This document shows, piece after piece, positions 8,064 to 15,814 of a DNA stretch of 37,537 bases (position 1 is the first letter of the stretch; every line of letters begins with the position of its first letter). This DNA comes from an uncultured Bacillota bacterium (lineage in GTDB: Bacteria > Bacillota_I > Bacilli_A > Erysipelotrichales > Erysipelotrichaceae): NCBI GenBank assembly GCA_900319675.1, contig ONPK01000006.1:1-37537 (forward strand), in the 5' to 3' direction. Made by a program: the position numbers and the translations under genes. The notes beneath the pieces were generated by a model. It did not search any database. It worked only from the letters and a program-made list of their open reading frames with translations, and was not told where the DNA came from.

Positions 8064-8442
8064 TCTTTCCGACTGAATACATCGTGAAGGTTGACTTACA
8101 GATCAATGAACCGTTCTGATCGATGATGTTTACCTCGATTACCTTGGTCTTTCTGCCATTGTGGCAGATTTTGCCGGTAACCAGGAGAACATCATCTTTT
8201 TCTGCGGGCTTAACGTAGTTGATGTTACCCTGCAGGGTTACGCAGTAGTCACCCATGGTTGCGGCCGTAACACCGGCAACGGTATCGCATAAGGTATAAA
8301 GATAACCACCGTGAGCAGTGCCGTAGGGATTGATGTTCCTTTCAGTGACCCTGCTTTCAAGAGAGAACGATCCCTCTGATTCTTCTATTATTCTGCATTC
8401 ATCAAATACGCTCAGTTCCTTAAATACTTCGTCCAGTGTCAT
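8053..8442 (-). CDS. PaaI-type hotdog-fold thioesterase
   Basis: Start chosen at ATG 8442, with GAGGAAG about 5 nt upstream; the longer frame to 8472 lacks a site. 129 residues. The motif GTAHGGYLYTLCDTVAG is the classical HGG...D/T active-site helix of hotdog thioesterases, followed by LQGNINYVKPAEKDDVLLVTG and ICKSTFTMY. Members hydrolyse acyl-CoA or aryl-CoA thioesters in the cytosol; the substrate cannot be read from sequence. It is monocistronic, divergent from the ABC transporter (shared 64-bp intergenic region) and convergent with the DUF4129 gene. Confidence 0.85.
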   Translation of the reverse strand: MTLDEVFKELSVFDECRIIEESEGSFSLESRVTERNINPYGTAHGGYLYTLCDTVAGVTAATMGDYCVTLQGNINYVKPAEKDDVLLVTGKICHNGRKTKVIEVNIIDQNGSLICKSTFTMYSVGKISE

Positions 8443-8478
8443 ACGTCTTCCTCTATGTAAAATACAGTCCATTCGTAG

Positions 8479-8484
8479 TATAAT
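8479..8484 (+). promoter_or_regulatory. -10 box of the ABC transporter operon in the divergent intergenic region
   Basis: A perfect TATAAT lies 23 nt before the ATG at 8507. The -35 region is weak (TGTAAA at 8456-8461). On the minus strand TATACT overlaps the same bases and could serve the thioesterase gene, so the two promoters may interfere. Confidence 0.45.
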
Positions 8485-8506
8485 AATAAATCAAAGGGGT
8501 GATAAA

Positions 8507-9223
8507 ATGTTGAAAATTGAACATTTGACCAAGAAATACGGAGCTAAGGTTGCCGTGGATGACCTTTCTCTGGAAATAAAGCCGGGGGAGATCTATGGCT
8601 TCATAGGTCATAACGGTGCCGGCAAGACCACTACCATCAGATGTGCGTGCGGTCTGCTGGATTTTGATGAGGGTGAGATCACCATCAACGGCAGATCCAT
8701 CAGGGAAGACCCGCTGGCCTGCAAGATGGACTTCGCCTACATTCCTGATAACCCCGTTCTGTTTGATTTCCTCAGTGGCATTGACTACCTGAATTTCATA
8801 GGTGACGTATATAAGGTTGAAAAGAGTGTCAGAGAAGAGAGGATCAGAAGGTATTCCGATACCTTTGAAATAACCTCAAATCTGGCTCAGCCAATCAGTT
8901 CATATTCACATGGCATGAAGCAGAAACTCGCCATCGTTGCGGCCATGCTGCACGAACCGAAGCTGTTTGTTCTGGATGAACCGTTCGTCGGACTGGATCC
9001 GATAGCTGCCTTCCAGTTCAAGAGCATGATGAGAGAACTGTGTGACAAGGGCGGAGCCGTATTCTTCTCAACTCACGTACTGGACGTTGCAGAAAAACTC
9101 TGTGACAAGATCGCCATCATCAAGAACGGCAAGCTCATCAAGGCCGGCACGATGGACGAAGTAAAGGGCGACGTATCGCTGGAAGAAACCTTCCTGGAAC
9201 TTGAGAGGGAAAAAGATGCTTAG
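8507..9223 (+). CDS. ABC transporter ATP-binding protein
   Basis: Start is ATG 8507 after AAAGGGGTG; longer upstream frames are antisense to the thioesterase. 238 residues. Walker A is GHNGAGKTT (34-42), the signature is YSHGMKQKLAIVAAM, Walker B is LFVLDEPFVGLD, and the H-loop is STHV. It resembles the single-domain ATPases of ABC-2 type exporters (for example EcsA- or YhaQ-like). It pairs with the membrane protein encoded next, whose start overlaps its stop by 8 nt. Confidence 0.9.
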   Translation: MLKIEHLTKKYGAKVAVDDLSLEIKPGEIYGFIGHNGAGKTTTIRCACGLLDFDEGEITINGRSIREDPLACKMDFAYIPDNPVLFDFLSGIDYLNFIGDVYKVEKSVREERIRRYSDTFEITSNLAQPISSYSHGMKQKLAIVAAMLHEPKLFVLDEPFVGLDPIAAFQFKSMMRELCDKGGAVFFSTHVLDVAEKLCDKIAIIKNGKLIKAGTMDEVKGDVSLEETFLELEREKDA

Positions 9224-10814
9224 ACAACTGACCCTGATCAACATCAAGGGATTAATAGGCAGGAAGGCATCAAACGGGAAGAAGAAATTCAGAATGCCGA
9301 CCTGGCTGGTAGTAGTCCTCATTGGTGTTCTGCTGGTAGCTTCGTTCTTTACCATGTTCTATGAATTCGCCAAGAGCTTCTACAGCGCTGCCATGGGCTG
9401 GATGTATTTCTCCATTCTTGGGACGATGACCTTTGGCTTCATGCTGATGACGAACATCGCCATGGCAGAGGGACAGCTGTTTGAGTCAAAGTACAATGAC
9501 ATGTTGCTGTCAATGCCGATCAAGTCACATCACATTCTGTTAAGCAGACTGATCGCCATGCTGATGTATGATTACTTCATTCAGGCAACAATGCTTATTC
9601 CGGCTCTGGCGGCCTGGATAATGGCATCAGGCAAAATCGGCGCATTCTTCGTAAACACCTTGGTCGTAAGCATCTTCTGGCCGTTACTGACACTGGCCAT
9701 AGGAGCGATAGTTGGCTTTGGCTTATACCGTGTCTTTGCCCGCAGTACTCACAAGAACCTGCTGAAGATAATAATGACCTTCGGCATGATTGGCCTGTAT
9801 TACTACTTCACCTTCAAGATGGAAATGGCAATGGCTGAAGGCGGGGACCTCGCTCCCATTGGCAATGCCTTAGGCAAGCTGAAGTTCACTGAGTGGTACG
9901 GCAAGGGCATCATGCATACGAATGTGAAGTACATGTTGCTGATAATCGGCATAGCCGTTGCATCAATTGCCCTGGTGTTTGTCATTGTAAACAGATTCTA
10001 CATCAAGGCCATTACCATCAATGGTGTTGTCGTTGCCAAGCGTACATATAAGGAAAAACCTGTCCGTGAGCGCTCAGTCATGGCAGCTCTCTGGAGCAGG
10101 GAACTGAAGAGATTCGGAGCTTATTTTACCTATCTGATCAATAATCTGATGGGAATAATCATGGTTCTGGCATTTGCCGTATTCATGATCATAAAGGGTG
10201 GTAGCCTGTTCAAAGAACTGGTTGACCTGACTCAGGGTGAAAGGGAACTGGTTACCGGGCTGGTTGCCGGTGGAGGAATGGCTGCCGGATGCTTCATGTG
10301 CTGTACCTTTGGTGTATCCGGATCATCGATCTCGCTTGAAGGTCCATGCCTGGACCATCTGAAGTCGCTGCCGATCAGAACAAGGGACATCATCAACAGC
10401 AAGCTCCTGTTCCATTATTCACTGATGGCTCCGGCAATACTGATACTGTCCGTTGTCTTCTGTGTTGTATGCAGATTTGACTGGAAGCTGGCAGCTTGCT
10501 GCATATTACTGCCGCAGGCCTTCCTGATCTTCTCCGACATGCTTGGCATGCTGGTTGGTCTGTTCTATCCAAAACTGAACTGGACCAATGAAGCTGAGGT
10601 GGTAAAGAGAAGCATGGCCGTAATGGTTCAGATGTTTGGATCAATGGCTGTTCTGGGCATCGGCATAGCAGCATATTTCCTGTTTGCCGCTGAACACATT
10701 CAGATGGATACATATTACATGATCTCAACCGCAGCGCTGTTTGTACTGGCAGCGATTCTGTACTACGTCATAATGCACTTCGGTGCCAGAAAATATGAAA
10801 AGCTGGGAGGTTAG
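9216..10814 (+). CDS. ABC-2 type transporter permease
   Basis: Start at ATG 9216 with AGAGGGA just upstream, overlapping the ATPase gene by 8 nt. 532 residues with roughly twelve hydrophobic segments, beginning with TWLVVVLIGVLLVASFFTMFY-like residues near position 30. A segment near the middle, EGPCLDHLKSLPIRTRDIINSK, echoes NDMLLSMPIKSHHILLSR nearer the N-terminus, so the protein is probably an internal duplication of a six-helix unit. This is seen in large ABC-2 permeases of Bacillota. It forms an exporter with the preceding ATPase; the cargo is unknown. Confidence 0.82.
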   Translation: MLRQLTLINIKGLIGRKASNGKKKFRMPTWLVVVLIGVLLVASFFTMFYEFAKSFYSAAMGWMYFSILGTMTFGFMLMTNIAMAEGQLFESKYNDMLLSMPIKSHHILLSRLIAMLMYDYFIQATMLIPALAAWIMASGKIGAFFVNTLVVSIFWPLLTLAIGAIVGFGLYRVFARSTHKNLLKIIMTFGMIGLYYYFTFKMEMAMAEGGDLAPIGNALGKLKFTEWYGKGIMHTNVKYMLLIIGIAVASIALVFVIVNRFYIKAITINGVVVAKRTYKEKPVRERSVMAALWSRELKRFGAYFTYLINNLMGIIMVLAFAVFMIIKGGSLFKELVDLTQGERELVTGLVAGGGMAAGCFMCCTFGVSGSSISLEGPCLDHLKSLPIRTRDIINSKLLFHYSLMAPAILILSVVFCVVCRFDWKLAACCILLPQAFLIFSDMLGMLVGLFYPKLNWTNEAEVVKRSMAVMVQMFGSMAVLGIGIAAYFLFAAEHIQMDTYYMISTAALFVLAAILYYVIMHFGARKYEKLGG

Positions 10815-10815
10815 C

Positions 10816-11634
10816 ATGGAACCTAATGATGAATTAAGAGAAAAAGTTGAATATTATAAGAGAATGGGTCATCAGGTCCCGAAGTGGAAATACGTCAAGA
10901 CTCCTGAACAGATCGAAGGCATAAGAGCCAGCGGTGTCATTAACACCGGCGTGCTTGATTACGTTTCGGAAAGGATCAGGGAAGGCGTTACCACTCAGGA
11001 AATAGATGACTGGGTAGCTGAATATACGGAGGCTCATGATGCCATCTGTGCCCCATATCACTATGAGGGCTTCCCGAAGCATGTATGCGTATCAATAAAT
11101 GACGTCGTATGTCATGGCATTCCAAGTACCAAGAGAGTACTGAAGGAAGGCGACATCGTCAACGTTGACGTTACGACGATATACAAGGGTTATTACGCTG
11201 ACGCTTCCAGGATGTTCGTCATTGGCAAGACGACACCGGAAAATGAAAGACTCATCCGTGTCTGCAAGCAGTGCCTCGACTTGGGACTGGAGGCCGTTAA
11301 GCCCTGGGGATTCCTTGGGGATGTAGGCTACGTCATTGAACAGCATGCCAGCAGAAACGGCTTCAAGGTAGTAAGAGACTTCGGCGGTCATGGCGTTGGC
11401 ATTGAATTCCACGAGGATCCGTTTGTCTATCACTATGGCAAGAAGAACACCGGCTGTCTGATCGTACCGGGCATGACATTCACGATTGAGCCCATGCTCA
11501 ACTTCAAGAAGTCTGGTGTAAGAGTAAGCGCTCTTGATGGCTGGACAGTCTATACCAAGGACGGCCTGCCAAGCGCTCAGTGGGAATATACCGTTGCGGT
11601 ATTTGAAGATCATTGCGAGATATTGAGTAAGTAG
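10816..11634 (+). CDS. map: type I methionine aminopeptidase
   Basis: Start is ATG 10816 after GGGAGGT at 10805-10811, almost touching the permease stop. 272 residues. The enzyme removes N-terminal methionine from nascent proteins. The dinuclear metal ligands are visible in order: Asp in NVDVTTIYKGYYADASRMF (two aspartates), His in GGHGVGIEFHEDP, Glu in FTIEPML and Glu in QWEYTVAV. The substrate-binding histidine is in ICAPYHYEGFPKHVCVS. A short N-terminal extension of about 30 residues precedes the catalytic fold; it has no SEC-C zinc motif. The sugar kinase follows after 4 nt. Confidence 0.93.
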   Translation: MEPNDELREKVEYYKRMGHQVPKWKYVKTPEQIEGIRASGVINTGVLDYVSERIREGVTTQEIDDWVAEYTEAHDAICAPYHYEGFPKHVCVSINDVVCHGIPSTKRVLKEGDIVNVDVTTIYKGYYADASRMFVIGKTTPENERLIRVCKQCLDLGLEAVKPWGFLGDVGYVIEQHASRNGFKVVRDFGGHGVGIEFHEDPFVYHYGKKNTGCLIVPGMTFTIEPMLNFKKSGVRVSALDGWTVYTKDGLPSAQWEYTVAVFEDHCEILSK

Positions 11635-11638
11635 GAAT

Positions 11639-12544
11639 ATGATATATACGGTAACTTTGAATCCATCAGTGGATCTCTTCGTTAAGACGGAGATTGAATT
11701 AGGAAAGCTCAACAGAGCAGAATCGGAACAGTACATTGCCGGCGGAAAGGGCATCAATGTTTCCTTACTTGTCGAAAAACTGGGAATTAAGAGCTGCGCA
11801 ATCGGCTTTGTCGGCGGCTTTACCGGTGAATTTATCAGAAACAGCCTTAAGGGTAAGGTTTCTGAGATCAACATGATCGAATGTGAGGGAGTTTCCCGCA
11901 TCAACATCAAGGTTGAGGACGAAAAAGAACTTACGGAGATCAATCTTTCCGGAATCAAGGTCGGAAGTCAGCAGAAAGAAGAGCTGTTTGAATTCCTGAG
12001 GAACAGACTTACTGAAGAGGATTACCTGGACATCAGTGGCAATACGGCCAGAGGCTTCGAAACGGAAGACATTGAAACACTGTGCAGGATCGCCAATGAA
12101 AAAAATGCCAGACTGGTCGTCGACATCAATGAAAAGTATCTTAAGAGCTTATTGAAATACAGACCATTCCTGATCAAACCAAACATTGCCGAACTAAGCG
12201 GCATGACCGGCAGGGAATTAAGTGATCCTGAGGAACTGATTGAGGTCATGAAGGACATCCATGAACAGGGCATTGCCAATGTTCTGGTTTCCATGGGCGG
12301 CGATGGAGCCTGCCTGTATGACGGTAACTATGAACGCGCTGAAGCCTTTAAGGGTAAGGTCGTCAGCACCATAGGTTCCGGTGACAGCATGGTAGCCGGC
12401 TTCATGTATGCCAGTGAGCAGGGAATGACCGGCAGGGACAAGTTGATATATGCGACAGCCTGCGGTTCAGCTACTGCGTTTAAACTGGGGCTGGCTGACA
12501 AACAGGAAGTTGAAGATCTGTTCAACAGTTACGGAAAACAATAA
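11639..12544 (+). CDS. fruK: PfkB-family sugar-phosphate kinase, probably 1-phosphofructokinase
   Basis: 301 residues. The N-terminus (MIYTVTLNPSVDLFVK), the PfkB signature 1 region AGGKGINVSLLVEKLG (about 36-51) and the ATP/catalytic motif GSGDSMVAGFMYASEQG (about 247-263, catalytic Asp in GSGDS) fit the 1-phosphofructokinase / tagatose-6-phosphate kinase subgroup. It would phosphorylate fructose-1-phosphate to fructose-1,6-bisphosphate with ATP. No fruA PTS or fruR gene is adjacent, so tagatose-6-phosphate kinase (LacC-like) cannot be excluded. It follows map by 4 nt and ends at a strong terminator. Confidence 0.82.
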   Translation: MIYTVTLNPSVDLFVKTEIELGKLNRAESEQYIAGGKGINVSLLVEKLGIKSCAIGFVGGFTGEFIRNSLKGKVSEINMIECEGVSRINIKVEDEKELTEINLSGIKVGSQQKEELFEFLRNRLTEEDYLDISGNTARGFETEDIETLCRIANEKNARLVVDINEKYLKSLLKYRPFLIKPNIAELSGMTGRELSDPEELIEVMKDIHEQGIANVLVSMGGDGACLYDGNYERAEAFKGKVVSTIGSGDSMVAGFMYASEQGMTGRDKLIYATACGSATAFKLGLADKQEVEDLFNSYGKQ

Positions 12545-12550
12545 AGGAAA

Positions 12551-12575
12551 ACAGCGAGATATCTCGCTGTTTTTA
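12551..12575. terminator. bidirectional terminator between convergent units
   Basis: Bases 12551-12570 are a perfect 20-bp palindrome (ACAGCGAGAT and its complement) followed by TTTTA on the plus strand and by TTTTCC on the minus strand. It ends the kinase unit and the convergent DUF3592 gene. Confidence 0.85.
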
Positions 12576-13061
12576 CTTAATGAAAAATCCCATTACGATG
12601 AATCCGGCACCGATCAGTCTGATCAGTTTCAGAAACTTCATTGAATTCCTTCTGGTGTCGGATATGTATGATTCCTCCGGCTGATCCGGATTCAGATATA
12701 CCTCTACCTCACGGCCTTCCGGCAGTCTTGATGGATTATCAGACAGTTCTGATTGAACGCGGTAGGTATTGTCACCGTAAGTGTATTCGTATACCGGGAA
12801 AAGGCTGTCTGCTTCATCGCCGTTATCCTTGCGGTAGTAGTCTACGATCGTTCCCGTGGTCAGATACGAACAGTTTTCAACCTTGGATGTCATGCCCTTT
12901 TCCATCACCAGTGAAATTATTATGCAGACAAGTCCGAACATCGCTGTTATGAACGTTCCCTTGTACTGAGGAAAGACAATGATTCCGACTGTTCCGAGTA
13001 CTATGATTGCCACGCATATGGCCACTATCTGCCATATGTTTCTGGAAGTTCTTATCTCCAT
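12573..13061 (-). CDS. DUF3592-type membrane protein
   Basis: 162 residues with two N-terminal helices (about 10-29 and 34-53) and a third at the extreme C-terminus (about 143-161). The soluble middle reads TGTIVDYYRKDNGD, FPVYEYTYGDNTYRVQS, LPEGREVEVYLNPDQPEESYI. This is the DUF3592 pattern of a small beta domain with a 'G..v.V.YnP.nP..s' end. Function of the family is unknown. It begins 3 nt after the stop of the Fic-like gene, so it is presumably co-transcribed and translationally coupled. Confidence 0.75.
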   Translation of the reverse strand: MEIRTSRNIWQIVAICVAIIVLGTVGIIVFPQYKGTFITAMFGLVCIIISLVMEKGMTSKVENCSYLTTGTIVDYYRKDNGDEADSLFPVYEYTYGDNTYRVQSELSDNPSRLPEGREVEVYLNPDQPEESYISDTRRNSMKFLKLIRLIGAGFIVMGFFIK

Positions 13062-13064
13062 GAC

Positions 13065-13667
13065 CTAATAATACACTTTCTTGCCCTTGATGCAGTACTT
13101 GTAGAGCCAGTCCTTAAATGGCTCTGCTTCCTTGGTGTCGTTGTATGCCTTCAGCTTTTCTCTGAAGGTGTGGGCGTTTTCAGGTGATACGGTTATGAAA
13201 CCGTTGCCGTTATCAACCATGATCTTATTGGCAAACATCATGGCAGCTCTTACGTCGCCATCCACGAACAGTCTCTTGTCGAGAATGTGAATCATGACGT
13301 CCAGGGCTATTTCAGTATTGGCCTTGGCCGGCTGATTGATCATGGCGTTGAGTTCTTCGATCTGATCCTCGGTGAGCATGTTATGATAACCGTCCAGAAG
13401 CCCCTTCATTAAGATGGTGTGCAGCTCAATGAGAACGGAGTAACTGGCTTCGATGTCAGTTGACTCCAGAAGGTAATTATATGCCTCGACAAAATTGGCC
13501 AGGGCAATCTCTTCCTCGGTCTCATCAGGAATGTTGGTAATGTTCTCACACATCTCCTTGGTAACATCATATCTTGCCAGGATCATGCTGTTGTAAAGGA
13601 AAGTGTTCAGATTTGCCTTAACGAAATTAAGGCTCTGTCTGGGAGTCATCATAAACTTATTCTTCAT
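13065..13667 (-). CDS. degenerate Fic-like protein
   Basis: Start taken at ATG 13667 (AGGTGA 6 nt upstream) rather than TTG 13673. 200 residues. The N-terminus (MTPRQSLNFVKANLNTFLYNS), the helix IELHTILMKGLLDGY (80-94) and the segment RLFVDGDVRAAMMFANKIM (132-150) follow the layout of Fic-domain proteins, whose core motif is HPFx(D/E)GNGRxxR. Here the core reads RLFVDGDVRAAM: the catalytic His, the Asn, the second Gly and the last Arg are all replaced. If the homology is right it cannot perform canonical AMPylation. Function unknown. It is transcribed from its own extended -10 promoter and followed by the DUF3592 gene. Confidence 0.55.
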   Translation of the reverse strand: MKNKFMMTPRQSLNFVKANLNTFLYNSMILARYDVTKEMCENITNIPDETEEEIALANFVEAYNYLLESTDIEASYSVLIELHTILMKGLLDGYHNMLTEDQIEELNAMINQPAKANTEIALDVMIHILDKRLFVDGDVRAAMMFANKIMVDNGNGFITVSPENAHTFREKLKAYNDTKEAEPFKDWLYKYCIKGKKVYY

Positions 13668-13685
13668 AATCAATCACCTGGAAAT

Positions 13686-13694
13686 ATTATAGCA
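13686..13694 (-). promoter_or_regulatory. extended -10 promoter of the Fic-like gene
   Basis: On the minus strand the sequence reads TGCTATAAT (TG-n-TATAAT), about 20 nt before the ATG at 13667 and immediately after the terminator of the DUF1893 gene. No good -35 box is seen, as expected of extended -10 promoters. Confidence 0.5.
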
Positions 13695-13696
13695 CA

Positions 13697-13731
13697 TAAG
13701 AAAAAAGAATAATCACTATGGATCATTCTTT
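13697..13731 (-). terminator. Rho-independent terminator after the DUF1893 gene (minus strand)
   Basis: On the minus strand AAAGAATGATC (13731-13721) pairs with GATTATTCTTT (13714-13704; one G-T wobble) and is followed by a T-rich run. The left arm begins inside the stop codon of the DUF1893 gene. It separates the parAB unit from the Fic-like gene. Confidence 0.75.
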
Positions 13732-14106
13732 TATGAATATGGGTTTTAATGCGGCGAAGGCTTCTTCCGGTTCCTTCAGATCCTTTACTCTCTTTTCCAT
13801 CGGACACATGTCACTCTGGTCCTGATTCAGGATGTAATCAGTCAGAACGTCATAGGTGTGCTCGATGCCGTGAGCAGTCAGGAATTCATCTGCCGGTCTG
13901 CTCATGAGCTTGCCATGGATCTTCCTGGCCCCGCCGTATGTCAGTAACATGGCGCTGGCCTTGCCTACTACCTTGTCAATGACATAGCTGCCTTCAAATA
14001 TTTCAGGTGACCGGTGCAGCCAGTTCATTAATGGTCTTAATCCCGGCAGGTCAGACACATAAGTCTGATCGCCCTGGATCACGGTGCAAGTAATGTTATC
14101 GGTCAT
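13723..14106 (-). CDS. DUF1893 domain protein
   Basis: 127 residues. The motifs RPLMNWLHRSPE, VIDKVVGKASAMLLTYGG (42-59) and CPMEKRV (101-107) fit DUF1893, a small domain with a deaminase-like Cys arrangement and no settled function. The protein starts one base after the parB stop (parB ends at 14106), so it is effectively the third gene of the parAB operon, and a terminator follows directly. Family assignment is from motif memory and not a search. Confidence 0.7.
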   Translation of the reverse strand: MTDNITCTVIQGDQTYVSDLPGLRPLMNWLHRSPEIFEGSYVIDKVVGKASAMLLTYGGARKIHGKLMSRPADEFLTAHGIEHTYDVLTDYILNQDQSDMCPMEKRVKDLKEPEEAFAALKPIFIKE

Positions 14107-14987
14107 TATTCTGTTTCCTCGTATCCGATCAGCTCCAGAATGCGGTTGAGATCAGCCGTACTTGAATAGCTGATGTTGATTGAACTTCCCGAAATCCTTA
14201 CCCTGGTTCCCAGCTTGCGCTGCAGGTTTTTCTGAACGTCCAGGATATGGTTGTCGCTCTGCCTAACCGGCTCATAGTGCATGGAAGGAGTCTTGAAGGT
14301 CCTTACCAGGTTTTCTACGGCTCTTACTGACAGACCGTCCTTGATGGTCTTGTCTGCAATCTTTCTGGCATCGCTCTCTGATTCAATGGTGATCAGAGGT
14401 CTGGCCTGTCCCATTGACAGTGTTCCTTCTTCAACCAGCTTCTGGATGAACTTCGGCAGCTTCAGCAGTCTTAATGAGTTGGCAATGTATTCTCTTGACT
14501 TGCCGATCTTCTTGCTGAGTTCTTCCTGGGTATAGCCCATGTTGTCCATCAGCTGCTTGTAGGCATTGGCTTCCTCAATGGCATTGAGGTCTTCTCTCTG
14601 TATGTTTTCCAGTAAGGAGATTTCCATCATCTGTTCGTCATTGAAGTCAACAACGATGGCCGGGATCTCCTGCTTGCCGGCAATTTTAGAAGCCTTTACT
14701 CTTCTTTCACCGGCAATCAGTTCATAGCCGGCTGCTGACTTTCTGACCAGTACAGGCGTGAATACGCCATGTTCTCTGATGGAGTCAGCCAGTTCATTCA
14801 GCTTTGTCTCGTCAAATACGTGACGGGGCTGATAGGGATTCATTCTGATTTCATCAATTCTGAGCGTGACCTTTCTGCCATACTGGTCAGCCATTTCAGA
14901 ATTGTTCTGGATGTCATCGATGATGTTGGTCAGATCCGGTCCGAATATGGCTTCAAGTCCTGTTCCTAAATGATCGTCTTTTGGCAT
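14106..14987 (-). CDS. parB: chromosome-partitioning protein ParB (Spo0J)
   Basis: 293 residues. ParB is a CTP-dependent DNA clamp that loads at parS, spreads along DNA and recruits SMC. The N-terminus contains LGTGLEAIFG, the short ParA-activating stretch typical of Spo0J. The CTP-binding motifs are present: NPYQPR, LIAGERRVKAS and ENIQREDLNAIEEANAY. A helix-turn-helix follows (YTQEELSKKIGKSREYIANSLRLLKLP, about 151-173 by position), with a C-terminal dimerisation segment after a short linker. The start overlaps the parA stop by 1 nt. I found no canonical parS 16-mer in the window. Confidence 0.95.
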   Translation of the reverse strand: MPKDDHLGTGLEAIFGPDLTNIIDDIQNNSEMADQYGRKVTLRIDEIRMNPYQPRHVFDETKLNELADSIREHGVFTPVLVRKSAAGYELIAGERRVKASKIAGKQEIPAIVVDFNDEQMMEISLLENIQREDLNAIEEANAYKQLMDNMGYTQEELSKKIGKSREYIANSLRLLKLPKFIQKLVEEGTLSMGQARPLITIESESDARKIADKTIKDGLSVRAVENLVRTFKTPSMHYEPVRQSDNHILDVQKNLQRKLGTRVRISGSSINISYSSTADLNRILELIGYEETE

Positions 14988-15763
14988 TATTTCACCTCCG
15001 GTGTATTTCTCTCTATTACTTCCTTGGCCAGAGCCACGTAGGCTCTGGAGCCGCTGCTCTTGATGTCGTACTGAAATATGCTCTTGCCGTGTGACGGGGC
15101 TTCGGAAAGCTTGACGTTACGCGGTATGGAGACCTTGTACACTCTTTCCTTGAAGTACTTGCGGACTTCCTGCTGTACTTCCAGTGACAGCTTGACACGG
15201 ATGTCAAACATTGTCAGTAATACGCCCTCAATGTGCAGCTTGGGGTTGAACAGCTTCTGAACCAGTCTGATGGTTGAAAGAAGCTGGGTAAGACCTTCCA
15301 AGGCATAGTATTCACACTGAACTGGGATGATGACTGAATCAGCAGCGGTAAGGGCATTTGTGTTTAACAGGCCTAATGACGGCGGACAGTCAATGATCAC
15401 GAAGTCATAGTTGTCCTTAATGACATCAAGCTTGTTCTTCAGCAGTTTCTCTCTGCCGTCCTTGTATGACAGCATCTCCAGATCGCTGCCAGCCAGATCA
15501 ATGGTAGCCGGAATCAGATCCATTGGCGGGATCTTCAGCGACTTGATGCACTCTTCTGCCGTACTGTCTCTTAATAACAGGTCATAGGTGCTGGTCGTAA
15601 TGTTGTTTCTGGCACCCAGACCCTGAGTAGCGTTACCCTGAGGGTCGAGGTCTATGAGCAATATCTTCTTGCCCAGGAAAGCCAGACCCGCTGCCAGGTT
15701 CATGCTGGTAGTGGTCTTGCCGACTCCGCCTTTCTGATTAGCTACTGCTATTATTTTTCCCAT
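14987..15763 (-). CDS. parA: chromosome-partitioning ATPase ParA (Soj)
   Basis: Start at ATG 15763 with AGGATG upstream; a TTG-started frame to 15781 is less likely. 258 residues. The deviant Walker A KGGVGKTTTSMNLA lies near the N-terminus, with the switch region LLIDLDPQGNATQGLG and Walker B-like DFVIIDCPPSLG. ParA binds DNA nonspecifically as an ATP dimer; in Bacillus, Soj also regulates DnaA. It is encoded directly before parB with a 1-nt overlap and has its own promoter inside the end of noc. Confidence 0.95.
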   Translation of the reverse strand: MGKIIAVANQKGGVGKTTTSMNLAAGLAFLGKKILLIDLDPQGNATQGLGARNNITTSTYDLLLRDSTAEECIKSLKIPPMDLIPATIDLAGSDLEMLSYKDGREKLLKNKLDVIKDNYDFVIIDCPPSLGLLNTNALTAADSVIIPVQCEYYALEGLTQLLSTIRLVQKLFNPKLHIEGVLLTMFDIRVKLSLEVQQEVRKYFKERVYKVSIPRNVKLSEAPSHGKSIFQYDIKSSGSRAYVALAKEVIERNTPEVK

Positions 15764-15797
15764 GTGTTCACATCCTATCAATTACTATGCATGAAAG

Positions 15798-15806
15798 ATT
15801 ATATCA
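15798..15806 (-). promoter_or_regulatory. extended -10 promoter of parAB
   Basis: The minus strand reads TGATATAAT between the noc stop and the parA start, identical to the rsmG -10 element. It is about 35 nt upstream of the parA ATG. Confidence 0.55.
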
Positions 15807-15814
15807 TAAACGGT

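Noticed and set aside
11092-11958. Long 288-codon open frame on the minus strand across the map-fruK junction
   Set aside because: It is antisense to two clearly recognised enzymes, has low-complexity Ser/Leu content, and shows no family motif or ribosome binding site.
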